From: Amyloporia xantha
Taxonomy: Eukaryota > Basidiomycota > Agaricomycetes > Polyporales > Adustoporiaceae
Length of the DNA: 64,000 nt
Assembly (NCBI GenBank): GCA_036971615.1
Contig: JAYKKR010000029.1
Location: 248,001 to 312,000, forward strand
Direction of reading: 5' to 3'
Below the pieces are notes generated by a model. That model saw only the letters and a list, made by a program, of their open reading frames with translations. It was not told the DNA's origin and searched no databases. A program made the position numbers and the translations under genes. This document shows, piece after piece, positions 50,150 to 61,644 of the stretch; position 1 is the first letter of the stretch, and each line of letters opens with the position of its first letter.

Positions 50150-51199
50150 TCAAATCAGTTGGACAAAATCAACGGGACTGAGATCATAAGCATCGGGAAG
50201 GTGTGCGAGATCGAGAATGTGGAAGACGAGAATTAGGATAACGTGGAGAAGCAGGAGGTGAGTCCAAAGATTCAATAACAACGTGATGAGCAGAAGCAGA
50301 AGCATACGTAACACTGGGATCCAGACTGTCCTGCGCCAACCGAGCACGCTCACCAGAATTCCAACCCATCGCCCAATCCTTCACGTGTTGAGGCATGTCA
50401 TACATGCAGCGAGCAGCGATATGACCAGGTCGACCACAGCGATGACACGTACCATCATTGTTCGTGTCGCACCAATGATAGCCTTTTCATCAACCGGAAA
50501 GTTTGAGGAACTCCGCTGACCTGATCCACTTCTCCCTCGTTCCACGGAACCCCCTTCCACCATCTCGAGCAGCGAGAGCAGTGTCGAAAGACTCAGACTT
50601 GATATGCATGCCAACGTCATGACTGACAGCAATCGCAGATCCAGCAAGAACAGACTTGATCGTAGCGAGATCGGGTTCGGTGGACTGAGAGAGAAGAGTC
50701 GCACGAATGACATGGTAGGAAGGATGAAGGTTCATCAAAATGATGTCCTTGATCTCGGTGTCCTCGACGGTGTGGCCGATGGCTTTGAGCTGTGCCGCAG
50801 CGAGTCGTGGACAGCCTGGATGTAGACATCCATGGGCTTGCTGGGATCATGGACAGCACCGTAAAGTGCCTTCCGCAACTCCACACGACGAGCCATGGTG
50901 GAGCTCTCGAACTTCTTCTTCAGCGCCGCAAATGCAGTCGAACCCGAATTCTCCCCCTCAACAAGATGCTGCAAATCCTTGCTCACCAAGGCCCAGATTA
51001 TAGGCAGAGCTCCTTCATTCTTCTTCACCCACTCCTCATCCTTAGATGCAGGCCTCGACTCCGTCCCATCAACAATCCCATGACTCCCACTCACTCGAAA
51101 GACCATCATGATCTGGCTTCTCCATTGATGCCAGTTCTTGTCGGTCAGAGGATCGACCTTAGCCATGAGGAGGCTAATAGTGCCAGATGAAGTCGACAT
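50150..51199 (-). pseudogene. Copia Gag with CCHC zinc knuckle, frameshifted
   Basis: Starts at 51199 (MSTSSGTISLLMAKVDPL) and reads DKNWHQWRSQIMMVFRVSG with FAALKKKFESSTMARRVELR, the UBN2-type Gag fold of Ty1/copia. One extra base near 50785 shifts the frame; the next frame continues AIGHTVEDTEIKDIILMNL. Further down CHRCGRPGHIAARC is a classic C-x2-C-x4-H-x4-C nucleic-acid-binding knuckle. The shift implies a non-functional Gag unless frameshifting occurs. Confidence 0.75.
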
Positions 51200-51280
51200 A
51201 GTGGATGGATGGATTGTTGATCGCAGTAGATAGAAATGTAAAAGATTGTCTCAGATCAGAGGAGCGCGGGGCTCATAACC

Positions 51281-51496
51281 TGTCAGCAGAATGAATGGAA
51301 GATGAGATCTGAGAGAGCACAAAGATGAGAAGCGAGAGGGCACGAGATAGCGCAGACACCGACACCAACACCTAAGGCCCACAAGAAGTCGCGGAAGCAA
51401 GCGAACTGTATTCGAAGGAGGCCGTCGCGGATCGCGCTGGCCGTGTATGTACGTATTTGTACTACGGCGCTTAGCGCGCGAACGTCTACTCTAACA
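51281..51496 (-). repeat. LTR (5' LTR of the minus-strand copia element)
   Basis: 216 bp, followed on the minus strand by the primer-binding-like GGTTATGAGC. Confidence 0.9.
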
Positions 51497-52571
51497 GCTT
51501 TTTCGCCGTCCACCAGCACTCAGAACGGCTCGGGCTCCTTCTTTGTGACATGAATTCATGTTCTTTTCTCTTAGGTCTGTCTTGATAGACCTTCTCGAGG
51601 GCCCTGCACCAGATTGGGCCTCTATGAAAGTGTGCAGCGTTCCGAACCGTCTTTTTCGCCACCCACCAGCACTCAGGACGGCTTTCGCTCCCGCTCCGCA
51701 ACATGTTTCCTCGTTCTTTCAGCTCAGAAGAATCTTTGTAGATCCTCTCCAGTGCACCATGTAAGATGGTAGTCACAAAATATATTTCTTGTCATTGGTA
51801 CTATGTCGGAGTTGGTCAGAGCATAACATCTTGCTTCAAGGGTGATCACAGAGTTTCCTATCTGCCGAATACTGTAGCTATACTGTCGTTCATTCATCAT
51901 AAATTCAATTGTATGTACAGAAAACACAAGTCATATAGGAAAGAATCAGAACAAGCAGACAAGTGTCAGCAAGTGATCATTCACCTGACAACTCACCTGC
52001 AGCACGCATTCAATTGGAATGGTACTGATTCTCCTGCGAGTCCTTAACCGAAATCTCTATTCAAGGATAAATACGACTGTAAAGACAAAATACATACCTT
52101 TCGAGAGGTGAAGCCTATCCTCAATTGCATCCTCCAAACCGTTGACTTCAAAACAGACCTCTGCAGCCTCAAATGAACTGGAGTTCATTTGAGTAGAATA
52201 TACAGTGCGATAATTCATTATACAGAGACATTCAGATGAAAAAATAGCATGGATAAAGACACCCGCACTCACCTCCAACCCAATCTCACACAGCCCTTGT
52301 CCACGGCGCACTTTGCGTCTGGCAACACACCAAATCTCCAGTCCTATTGAGTAATTTGAGTACCTTTTGGATGGTACGTTTCTATGTGATTGACGATCTC
52401 ATCAATGAACAGCCCAGAGACGTCGCACACCTCGAGCAGTGCAGGTGAAGGTGCTCCAAGTACAGCTTAGAAATTTGCACGCTTTTATACAGGAAATATC
52501 AGTGTGGGGCTCTCAAGAGAGTTTACCAAGGCTGTCTGAAGGCAAGCGAATGAGGGTGCGAGTTGTGGAGA
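51486..52571 (-). other. Interior of the TA-flanked element, coding-like fragments
   Basis: On the minus strand 51776-51486 encodes two diverged copies of a roughly 37-residue unit (ALERIYKDSSELKE...RPECWWVAKK and ALEKVYQDRPKRKE...RSECWWTAKK); the second lies partly in the terminal repeat. Further upstream, 52480-52290 reads VCDVSGLFIDEIVNHIETYH with intron-like gaps and a stop. This looks like a captured and decayed host gene or an unknown transposon protein; not identified. Confidence 0.35.
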
Positions 52572-53080
52572 AAGAGCCAGAGCCGTTCTGAGTGCTGGTG
52601 GACGGCGAAAAAGCAACTTTGAAACGAGTTGGATTTTCGTCGAACGGACTTCGTGGTGCCCTCCGGACAGATAAATAGAGCAATTTTGATTTATGAAGCA
52701 GGTCGAGACAATGAGAAATGAGCGAGCTACAGTTGTTCGAGTTTCACGGTCGCAGCCTTAGAAAAAAACAGCCACAGGCCAAAATTTGTACACATTTGGC
52801 CGCCGCGCCTTGGGCGCTGAAACCAGCAATAAGACAGGTAACAAGTCCTGTAGAAATATGAACATGATTTTGATCAGTCATGTACTAGTAAGAGAAGACA
52901 ATATTAACTGACATTGTACTCACTGGAATTTCTATGTCTGATCCTCCTGCACATATATAAGAGATGATAACCCAAAATAAGTGATACAATATAAGCAAAG
53001 ACAGAGAAAGAGGTACTCACATGAGAAATACAAATACAAAGGAGATTTCAGCAGAAAGGACTATAAACATCCAGAAAGCT

Positions 53081-53421
53081 GGGCGGTGGTGGTGCAGTGG
53101 CAGCATCGCCAACAAGCCTCGGCTCATGTCAGCTGAAAACATCAGTGTGATATGGGTTCGAGCCCGTCCTGGGCAGCAATGACTGTCCGAAACTCGCCAC
53201 CGGGGGGTTTTAGTGGGTGAGAGTCCCACACTACTTCCGGTACTCCGTATCGACGGGCCGGTCGTGTGCATAATGCATTTCCTCCCATGGTGAGTCTGCG
53301 GGGTCCTGGTCCCCTGCTACTCTAGTGGCCCCAGAGAGACGACTTTGTCGGCTGCCGAGGGGTGCCCCTTTCCGCCCGGTGCAAGCTGGGGGGTTATGTG
53401 CGGCAACACTCCCCCAAAAAA
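53081..53421 (+). mobile_element. tRNA-derived SINE
   Basis: Begins with a tRNA-like head: A box TGGTGCAGTGG (about 53089-53099) and B box GGTTCGAGCCC (about 53155-53165), the RNA polymerase III internal promoter. A GC-rich body follows and the element ends in an A9 tail. The flanks repeat AACATCCAGAAAGCT perfectly (53066-53080 and 53423-53437), a 15-bp target duplication typical of LINE-assisted insertion. It lies inside the CATCAGG-tipped element. Confidence 0.88.
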
Positions 53422-53437
53422 AAACATCCAGAAAGCT

Positions 53438-54353
53438 GTATGTGGATGTAGAAAGTAAGGTGAGATGGAGGTGAGCCAAGTAAGGTTTTACATACCAGAA
53501 GGACAGTGCTGACAATAGCAATAAATCCTGTGCAAAGAGTCAGTAGGGAGATAAAAGCAGATAACAGAATGGAACGAGTACAGTGGCAAGGACCTTGAAT
53601 AGCACACATAGACCAGAGCCGCCGTGATGTATCATCGAGAAGCAAGCACAGCACTGACGTGGCGAGCAGCACACAATGGCCAGAGAAGTGACAGCATGTA
53701 GATGGAGGGACTCAGAAAGGACAGAGTATGAGAGCTACCTTTTCGAGACAACAGTACGCAGAACTTACGTTTGTGCGTCCGCAGTCGTCTGAGTGTGTGT
53801 GTGCGGTCAAGAGAGTGGACAGCGAAGACGGTGTGACGGAACAGGTCTATTTGGCATTGTTTGTAGATTTCAACAATGTCACATGCCTACTGTGCAAGCC
53901 ATCGCCGCCGACGCACAAGTTCAGCACTCAGCACTACCTGCAGCCCTGCCTCTCTTCGAAGTTCCACCTGGGCTGTCTGCCTGATGCCGCCGTGGTCCGT
54001 CTTGTCGGACGGTGAAACCTCAAATTTTGAACGCAGGATCGACAAACGGGGCATGGCGAGAGTGGACACCAATGTGTCCTATGCGCATTGGATGACTCAC
54101 GCGCAACTTGGCTGTGGCGTCCGTTCATGAGAAGATCGACAACTTGAAGCACACACTGTAGCCGGGGGAGTAGAGTGCAGAACCAGAGACAGATAATCGC
54201 GAAATCTCAATTTCGAAGAAGGGGACCGTGCGAGACTGCGAGTAGAGATGGCAGAGTGTATAGAGTATTTATTTCTCATACCCCTGCATCTCTTGTGTCT
54301 GTAGATACATATTTTCATTTCCATTATCTAAATGACACGCCGTGCGTGGTATT
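53438..54353. other. Remaining interior of the CATCAGG element
   Basis: No recognisable gene; frames of up to about 95 codons without motifs. Confidence 0.4.
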
Positions 54354-54523
54354 CCTCAATTAGTGAACAAATAGAAGAGAATATTGGAATAGCAGCAATT
54401 ATCGGCCTATGATTACCAGGTATGTCTAAATAAGGGCTAATTAGCCCGGGAGGTTTTTCCTGATGCATGCTCCTTCATTCTCTTATGTTCATAATCTTAC
54501 ACCTTCATCCCGTTCACAATCCA

Positions 54524-56473
54524 AGTTCAAGCCCTGTGTCATATATCGCTCTTTGACGTACCGTGATTTCCCATACATACTGCTATATAGGCTGACTTCA
54601 TCGCTCCACAATGCTTATGTGTATAATGCTGGGGTTTTATCCGTGATGCAGTGGCTCTAATTTTTAGATTCAACAAGATCGATAGCGATCTGATCAGATC
54701 CACATCATTACATACCGGTATGTGCCTACCTGCTTTGGCCAGCGACTTCTATCCGCAGTGCTACCTACTGCCCGCGTGAATCCCCGCACAATATACGACC
54801 GGTCTTTCTGAGATATACCATTCACTCTCTAAGCTGGATACGAGACATGTCATCAGCCACAAGTCGCTGTCAGTGGCGGCCACTTGGCATTTGTGACAAG
54901 ATTGGAGCTCCGGCTCAACTCCTGGGACCCGGCTCAGACGTGACTCTTGAGGATAGGACTGGTGAATGCTCTAGCTTGTACGCGCTTGGAGATCTTCTCG
55001 CTCCCCAGGATGCACGTGCTTACACTCAAGGTAAGTAGAATCACTGCCCAGCCGACTGACACTGCCGTAGAACGTTTTATCAAATTTTGGTGCGCTGCGT
55101 GTTCCACGTTTGCTATTGGTGCAATCACATTTTGTAGTCCTGTGGACGTTCTGGGAACAACGATGCGGCCCATGTTCCTTCCGCTGGTAGCGAGAAAACG
55201 TCATGTGCTCTGTTTCATTCACATACTTGTTCTACTCCTGGCTGTTATCGCAGTAAGCTGACATGGCAATTCCCAACAGCATGTGACGGACATTGGGTCT
55301 TCGACCACAGCTCTTATCACAGAGCCCATAATCTAAAAGCCCGCTTAGGCTTTCCCCGGAGCGAACGAAGCTATTCTTCTAGGTTCGCCCACGTTGAGCT
55401 GTCATACAGTCTGCACATTAGGCTCTACATCGTGGAAATGACTACCACGCGTTCTGGGAACATCCACCGCCTGCTACCCATGTATCTCCGCCCACCGTTT
55501 CCTCTCCTTCTCCATTAGGATCACAGCATTCATCCCACCGAGGCATGTCCCGAGCCATGGAATGAAATCACCCCGGCAAGGTCCGTTCTCGCATCGAGCC
55601 TTGACGATACACCGGTCACTGGCCACCCTCAAAGATCTTCCTGTCTCCGTGGACGTCCCACCTGATTGTCGCCGCGGTAACCTGACTGCGCAGTGCAGGG
55701 AACCGCACGTTACACGTAAGATCAGCATCAACTAAGGTCAGACTTCCCTGAATGTCCATCTTCGAGGGGTTGTTCATCCCGTGGCGCGCGATGGGCCCGG
55801 AGCTACAGTCAGATACGCTGTGATATGTTTGTCTAGGTACGAGGAGGGGCATCGACCCGTCGCCGTCCAGGGCACCCAGATAGAGCATGCCAAATTTCAC
55901 TGATCATTTGCAAAGGCGGATGTCGAATTACATAGGTCTAGCCAAGGTACTGTAATGATATGATATGATACTGCACTATTGCCTGCGAACACACGTTAAC
56001 GTTATATGATATAGCTGAGCCTGAGACCAGGCGCACACCGCATAGCCTCGGCCATTCTAAGAAAAGATTATTGATACAAATTGGATTCTAGAGCGGTCTG
56101 CGTGGCATGCGCGCCGGAGCGAGAACGCTGATGAGATATGCTACTTTGCGTGCGAGTTACGAAGCTATTGATTGCGAGGATGTCGGAGGAAATGGAATCC
56201 AGATGGAAGATGAGGAAGCATCGTGTTCCCTAATAATCTGTAAATACGTTGCCGCAGACCCGAACCGGTGAGGAGAAAATAGACCGAAAGCATTGAGCAA
56301 TACACAACCGATAGCAACCCGGAGCCCAGACAGAAAAAATGAAAAGAAAAAGAAAGCCATTTGCAGTCCTTATATAGGGGACTGCCCGATTTGAGGATGA
56401 CGCAGGCGTTCCCGTTAGAAGATTCGTTTGGTGTGCAGCGAGCGAGCGTTCGTAGCTCAAGGTGGGCGCCGCA
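54524..56473. other. Spacer with possible gene fragment
   Basis: To the right of the duplication breakpoint. On the minus strand 55900-55474 holds two adjoining frames (GSLTLVDADLTCNVRFPALR then CENGPCRGDFIPWLGTCLGG) that could be one protein broken by a frameshift. I do not recognise it. A plus-strand hydrophobic stretch near 55150-55260 is unassigned. Confidence 0.35.
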
Positions 56474-58978
56474 TCAGGACTCATCCATCGCATCATCCGT
56501 CCTATCCAGCCCCAACTCCCGAGCCAACCGGTCTCCCGCCTCCTTCTGCGCGCGCGAATACAGCTCCTCGCGCTTATTCTCGTCCACCGTCAGATTCGCC
56601 AGCGTGAACAGCGCCTCCGCCAACAGCGGCCCCACGTCCTCCGCCGCACCGCCCCGCGCCGCCCCCGCACCCTTCGACCGCTCGAAGAAGCTCACCGCCA
56701 TCGCGAGCCCCTCCCGCGCCTCCTCCGCCTCCGCGCTCCCCAGCACCCCCGCGTCCCCGCGCTCCAGCGCCATCTCCAGCTCCTCCACCGGCGCACTGCC
56801 CATCACCAGCCAGCACCGCCCGCGCGCAGCCGTCAGCGGCCCGCGCCACGCGTCCATGTCCGCCTCCATCTTCATCTGCGTGAACACCGAGTCCGCCCAG
56901 TTCGCCCAGTACGCCCGCTGTGCGCCGTCGGGGAGACGCTCTGCGACGCCCAGCACCTCCGACGCGATCGTGAACAGCTCCCGCGGCCGCGAGAACGACG
57001 CGAGCGGGTCGAGCGGTGCGTGCGAATACGACCGCGAGTGCGCCTGCGGGCTGCGCGAGTGCGAGGCCGAGGAGACCCGTGAGCGCGGTCGCAGCTGCGG
57101 CGAGACGGGGTTCAGCACGTGCGACGCCGGGTTGTGTGCGTAACGCAGGTGCGGCATGTGGAAGATGCCCCGCGAGAACTGGTCCATCGCCAGCACCATC
57201 ACGTCGTGTGCGCTCGCCGAGTACAGACTCATCCTTCTTGAGACAGGCGGGCGCGCCGCTGCGATCACCGCGAACGGGCTGTCGCGCGGCCACGTCGGCT
57301 CCGTCATGGGGAATGGCGACGCGTTGGGCAGGTAGCAGTACGCGCCGTCTCCGTGCTGTGCCGCCTGCGTTTCCTTCGCCAGCTGCATGCTGTACGCCAC
57401 CTTCTCGTCCGCGAGACACACCAGCGTGCGTCCCCAGATGATCGCCATCCGCCAGTCCTCCGCTAGGTCTGCGAAGCCCGCGTTTCGTCCTTCACTGTGG
57501 CCACACGTCCGGCTCGGCAGGTTCTCGCCCGTCTCGAACACGTCCAGCGCCGCAAGCCAGTAAACAGACGGCGCGTCAGGCTCTCCCGGCAGCGCCACGC
57601 TCCGGTCTTGCGCAAGGAGGGTGCCCATGAAGAACAGCGCGATCCCAAAGATTGCATGGAAAGCCGTCGGCTGCTCGCGACTTCTCATAGACATCATCAG
57701 CACCCGTGTATTCGAACGTGAACAAAGACGTACTGTGTCCGGCGGCGCTCGTTGATATTTTGCGGGATCTCAAACTCGTTGCCCCAGTCTCGCGACAGCC
57801 GTTCATCCGTCGGCGTCATTGCTTCGGGTGATCGGCTGTCACGTAGGGTATGCGCATCGGCGTAGATTACGGAAGGGTCTGGATATATCTTGAGAAATCG
57901 GTGGCATTCACGAATAACGGCACGTAGAAGGGGCAGCGCTTCTGCAATATCGTCCGCTGTAGGTACCGAGAGAGTCAGTGTCCGGGACGATAAGGCAGCC
58001 AGCATCGCACGACATGTTGTATACTCCTTAAGCAGGCATATGTACAGGTTGGATGGCATGTATGAAAAGCTTCTTAGAACCGGCAGCTCAAGCCACAGTG
58101 TCAAATTCACACTGCTGATGCCACTGTGATCGGATAGTACACGAGATCGCACACGTCGACGAAAATGGACGTCCACACCTCGAATCTGCGGAAAGACGCA
58201 CATACATAAGCTGGGACAACCGTCCGGATGGGCCCTGCCACATCGCACATCACCAGCGACGCCAGTGATAAGCAAAATGACAGAAACACCATCCTTCCAT
58301 ACTGTAGGAGCACGATGACGCACGATCTCCTGCCTGCTGCATGAGGTCCACAAAAGTACCATTGAGAGGACCAGAATGGACTACAGGGGTAAAAATCAGG
58401 ACGAAAAGCTTACCATCGTATCGGTCGATGGCTCGGGCGAACAGCTCCTTCAGATTCTCCCAATCTTCGTAGTCGGCGGTGAGTGTCTGCTTGCCCTTGT
58501 GAAATGCGGGTGGTGGTGAGTTCATCTTGGTGAACGGATCGGCCGTTATAATTCTTGGCGAGGGATGGGGACGGCGCACATGGTGGGAGGCGAGGTCCGA
58601 CAGCGGAGGGAGGGTGCCCGAGGCACAGGAGGCAAAAGGCGAAGGTCGTCGAGATGGGAGATCGGATTCGAAAGCGCCGTCGAAAGCACCCGAGCAGCGG
58701 CGTCGTTTTGAGCTGGCTGAGGACGAGCTGTAGCGGTCGTCGTCGTCGTCGATGTCGATGTCGCTGGGGGAGCACGAGAGACTGGAGAGCGGGCGGGCGT
58801 TGGAGGCCGGGGAAGCATCGTGGGGACGGGTAGCCATATTGGGGGGAGACTCTCTCCGGCCCTTCCAGAGCCCTCTGGGCCGCTTGTGCGCAGAGTGGGC
58901 GGGGGGCGAGCGGGACGAGGAGGACGAGCTGGAGGATGCGATGGGGAAGGGACACGGCGGGCTGATGACGGCGAGCAT
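56474..58978 (-). CDS. TPR-like protein, possibly Nro1/ETT1 family
   Basis: Three exons: 58978 to about 58415, about 57959 to 57737, and about 57676 to 56474, all joining in frame. The N-terminus is low-complexity (poly-Ser, acidic DIDIDDDDD, KRRR) and contains KRPRGLWKGR. Then DWENLKELFARAIDRYDG, ALPLLRAVIRECHRFLKIYP and PTAFHAIFGIALFFMGTLLA with YWLAALDVFETGENLP and EDWRMAIIWGRTLVCLADEK, helical repeats spaced like TPRs. The C-terminal third is Ala/Glu-rich with ELYSRAQKEAGDRLARELGL. The helical-repeat layout recalls fungal Nro1/ETT1 proteins (translation termination and hypoxia signalling). This rests on memory of the family and is tentative. GC is clearly higher than in neighbours. Confidence 0.6.
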
Positions 58979-61079
58979 GGCTGCGCGGGGGACGTGCAAG
59001 GGAGGGGTTGGGGGCCATGACGGGGAGCATATTTGAGGATATGGAAGGGCGAGCGGTGAGAGAGAGCCAGACGCAGTCTAGCCTTGGACGGACCAATCAG
59101 GGCGATGTCCTCGATCGGACTGGGCCTCGATCTGTTCCACGCCCAGATCCGCTGGCCACTCATGTACGGGCGTCTATGCTTCTCGACCCGCCTCGTCACT
59201 GCATCGGTCTCGCCCAAAGGCAGCCTCCGCTCCGCCCCACTGCCATTCGCTGCTGCTGTCCTCATTAGCCCGACGCCGAGCCCATTGTGCTGACCCCCCA
59301 CTCGGTCTCTTCGCCGTTCAGACTATGGCGTCACACCTAAAATCTCCTCTGGGCCTCCTAGGCATCTTTCTCACTCGTGTGCGTCTCCCGCCAGTGGCTG
59401 CCAGTGCCCGTCTCTGCCATTCGGTCGGCTACATAATGGGTCACCACAAAGCATGGCCTAATATCCCCGCTGTCCCGCAGCAGCCTCGACGCACTTGTTT
59501 TCCGTAGCTGCTCTGGGCCCTTCCCCGGCGGCCTTACCGGACTCTCATATGTCAACATCTTCCTGTTGGGCCATCACGCTGTGTCCAAGACAAATCCGCA
59601 CATGGCTGGTCTCATCGGTGAAATCCGACTCATATGCGATGACGAGGCGCCGACCGTCGACCAATGGCGGCCCTCGGTTCAAATTGGTTATGACGCATGT
59701 GCAGGTGCTGGTATATTACCGGTCAGTCGGCAGTACGTATACTGCTCTCCTTGTATCAATGCTGTCGAGACACGATACATGAATGCATGACACCGCATGA
59801 AAAAAATTCTTTGTGTCGTGCTCTACGAACGGGACGCCCCTGAGTTTAGGTGATCCGCGCAGTGTGCAGAGTCAAATAGTCCACATTCAACGCGCAGGTG
59901 TCATCGGTCATCGTCTACGAGGTAAGGCCGCGGTACGCAGCTGCGTACGGACAATAACCACTCCTTGACAAATACCTTATAGCGAATTCCCCAATCCTTC
60001 CCATACCCCACTTGCCCCAGTCTCCGTACTAGCCTCCCTTGTTTCACGCAGTCTGCAACACATGACGCACAGCACGCAGCGATCTGCATTCTTTCATTCA
60101 TCACAACGGCCAACTGCCAACCGTCTGCCATCTGCCGTCCACCGCCCACCATCGGACAGCGTACACCGGTGCTTGATGCACCCAGCGCGACGCCGTTATC
60201 ACCGGCAACGCGATGACGCCTGATCCCGCGAGACACATCTTCGTCCCCCAGTCCTGTCCAAGTCTATCTGACAGTACAGCTGTGTCGCATCGCCCGCTGG
60301 GACGTGGGCGTGATCCGCGCAGCGACTCCGATGAGTCTCGGGTGTGGCGTCGGCCGCACACCTATCCGTGTGTGGTGCGTATATGGTAATAACGCGCACA
60401 CGTGACACGTGATATGACGCGTCCTCACTTGGGCACCGTCATGACGAGGACGTGAGGTCAGATTCGGCCAGAGTGAGCACTGTGTCGGAGTGTCCTGCGC
60501 GTTGGGCACCCGATGCTGAGTGCAGACCCATTGAACCCCCGATAGGCGAGCCGCGCATTGGTGAAATATTTTATTCGTTCTTCCGCAAATCTGGCTTCTA
60601 GCTCATTGCATTTGGCATCGGGGAGGTCACACGATACCTTGCACCAGATTCCATAGATGATTCCATTTTCGCGGGGAGGGGTTTCGTGGTGCTTCAGCCC
60701 GACGACCAGTGTCCGGGGCAATGATCCACTTGTCTTGACAGCCTTGGGAGCACTCCGGAGTGCCCGGCCCTGCACTCTGGTTGACCACGTCGACGGGAAA
60801 TTTTGATTTTGAGGATTGCGTGCATGTGTACCCCACGAATTCGAAGGCTTGTGCGAGCTCGAGGACAGACGCGGAGGAGTGGGCGCTCGGTGCGGCTGTA
60901 GGCGCACGTCCTGGACTGTATGTTAGAACTTCTACACAAACATCTGTTGAGCTTTGAGCTTTGGGCAAACTCTAAGGAAGCTGCCAGTGGACCAAGATTA
61001 CCGTACCGATTTGGCCACCAGTTGAGGTCCTATATTTGGATCTGGCAAATGTGAATCTGAACACGCGTCCGTATCCGAG
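58979..61079. other. Intergenic, one unassigned coding-like stretch
   Basis: Contains the promoter of the preceding gene. On the minus strand 60730-60520 reads REGIIYGIWC-like sequence followed by SCDLPDAKCNELEARFAEER, which looks like a real exon, but no start, partner exons or family could be found. The rest is unstructured. Confidence 0.35.
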
Positions 61080-61510
61080 TCCACGTCTGCCTTTGAGGCA
61101 GAGAGAGAATGTGCCACCTCCGTGTTGGAGCCCACCGTTGCCAACTATCTGCCGTCTTCCTTGATCGAAATTGGCTCAAATCAATGCCCGCATAGTGCGG
61201 GTGACACAGGTGCGCAAGGGCACTTCAACTAGCTCCCGCAGGGGTGGATCTAGGTGGACTGTCTACGATGTCGACCATCGGACTTCCCGCTTGCATGTAC
61301 AGTAATTGGTGCTTTCCGCCGACAGCGAGTTGACCACCATATCCAACCTCGCGCTCGTCAAACAGGTCGGTGGCTTGTTTCTGAAAGAAGGCCGGAAGTT
61401 CGCGTTGGTGGAAGCGCAGGCAGAGCCAGTTTACGAGACGGACGAAGGATTCTAGATCATCTGAAATTTCGTGCTTCTTCTGGCCCGAAAACCGTTATAA
61501 ACCCAGCCTG
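61080..61510 (-). pseudogene. FunK1 kinase C-terminal remnant
   Basis: Minus-strand reading gives [54 protein letters not shown] and, after two frame changes, HYAGIDLSQFRS. This is the C-lobe of a FunK1 kinase, closer to copy B (NWLCLRFHQRDRPAFFQKH, DEREVGNDGQFDVGGEH) than to C or D. The catalytic exons are absent. Non-functional fragment. Confidence 0.75.
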
Positions 61511-61644
61511 AGGACCACTGATAGTACTCACAGGAGAGGAATGCTGGTGTCAAGCTCTAAGAGTCAGAGTACGTAGTGTTCGGGTTACGATCGATTGTAG
61601 CACTAACGGGAGGAGTCTCGTAGAATTGACATAAAGAAAGCTGC

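Larger units (their letters stand above)
49881..51496 (-). mobile_element. Gag-only Ty1/copia-type LTR retrotransposon
   Basis: Two 216-bp direct repeats (49881-50096, 51281-51496) begin TGTCAGCAG and end TCTAACA; the 5-bp target duplication GCTTT lies on both sides (49876-49880, 51497-51501). The coding strand is minus. Next to the 5' LTR, reading minus, is GGTTATGAGC, resembling the copia half-tRNA-iMet primer site; a purine run GTGGGAG precedes the 3' LTR. The 1184-bp interior encodes Gag only, with no protease, integrase or reverse transcriptase. The LTRs differ at one base (49960 versus 51360), so insertion is recent. Confidence 0.9.
49661..52830. mobile_element. TA-flanked element with long terminal inverted repeats
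   Basis: Ends TTGCTGGTTTCAGCGCCC and GGGCGCTGAAACCAGCAA, flanked by TA on both sides (49659-49660, 52831-52832). The inverted repeats are about 255 nt and almost identical: left 49661-49880 continuing at 51502-51541, right about 52572-52830. The copia insertion splits the left repeat. Without it the element is about 1.55 kb. A TA duplication suggests Tc1/mariner-like insertion, but no transposase is seen. Confidence 0.8.
49354..54465. mobile_element. CATCAGG-tipped TIR element, host of a nested stack
   Basis: Ends CATCAGGAAAAACCTCCC and GGGAGGTTTTTCCTGATG are inverted repeats, flanked by CA on both sides (49352-49353 and 54466-54467). The paralogous site at about 61705-61706 has one CA and no insertion, which confirms boundaries and a 2-bp target duplication. 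Subterminal CTAATTA repeats (GCTAATTATTGCTAATTAT) differ from the CTCAGAG repeats of the 13812 element although the 13-bp tip is the same. Its own sequence (outside the insertions below) contains no recognisable transposase. Confidence 0.85.

Noticed and set aside
53089..53165. A tRNA gene from the A and B boxes
   Set aside because: The sequence does not fold into a full cloverleaf and is followed by a long body, A tail and target duplication; it is a SINE head.
56361..57441. Long open frames on the plus strand (up to 260 codons) and a second minus frame over the same bases
   Set aside because: They are antisense or off-frame shadows of the GC-rich minus-strand gene at 56474-58978; amino-acid composition is Arg/Pro/Ser runs and no motif is present.
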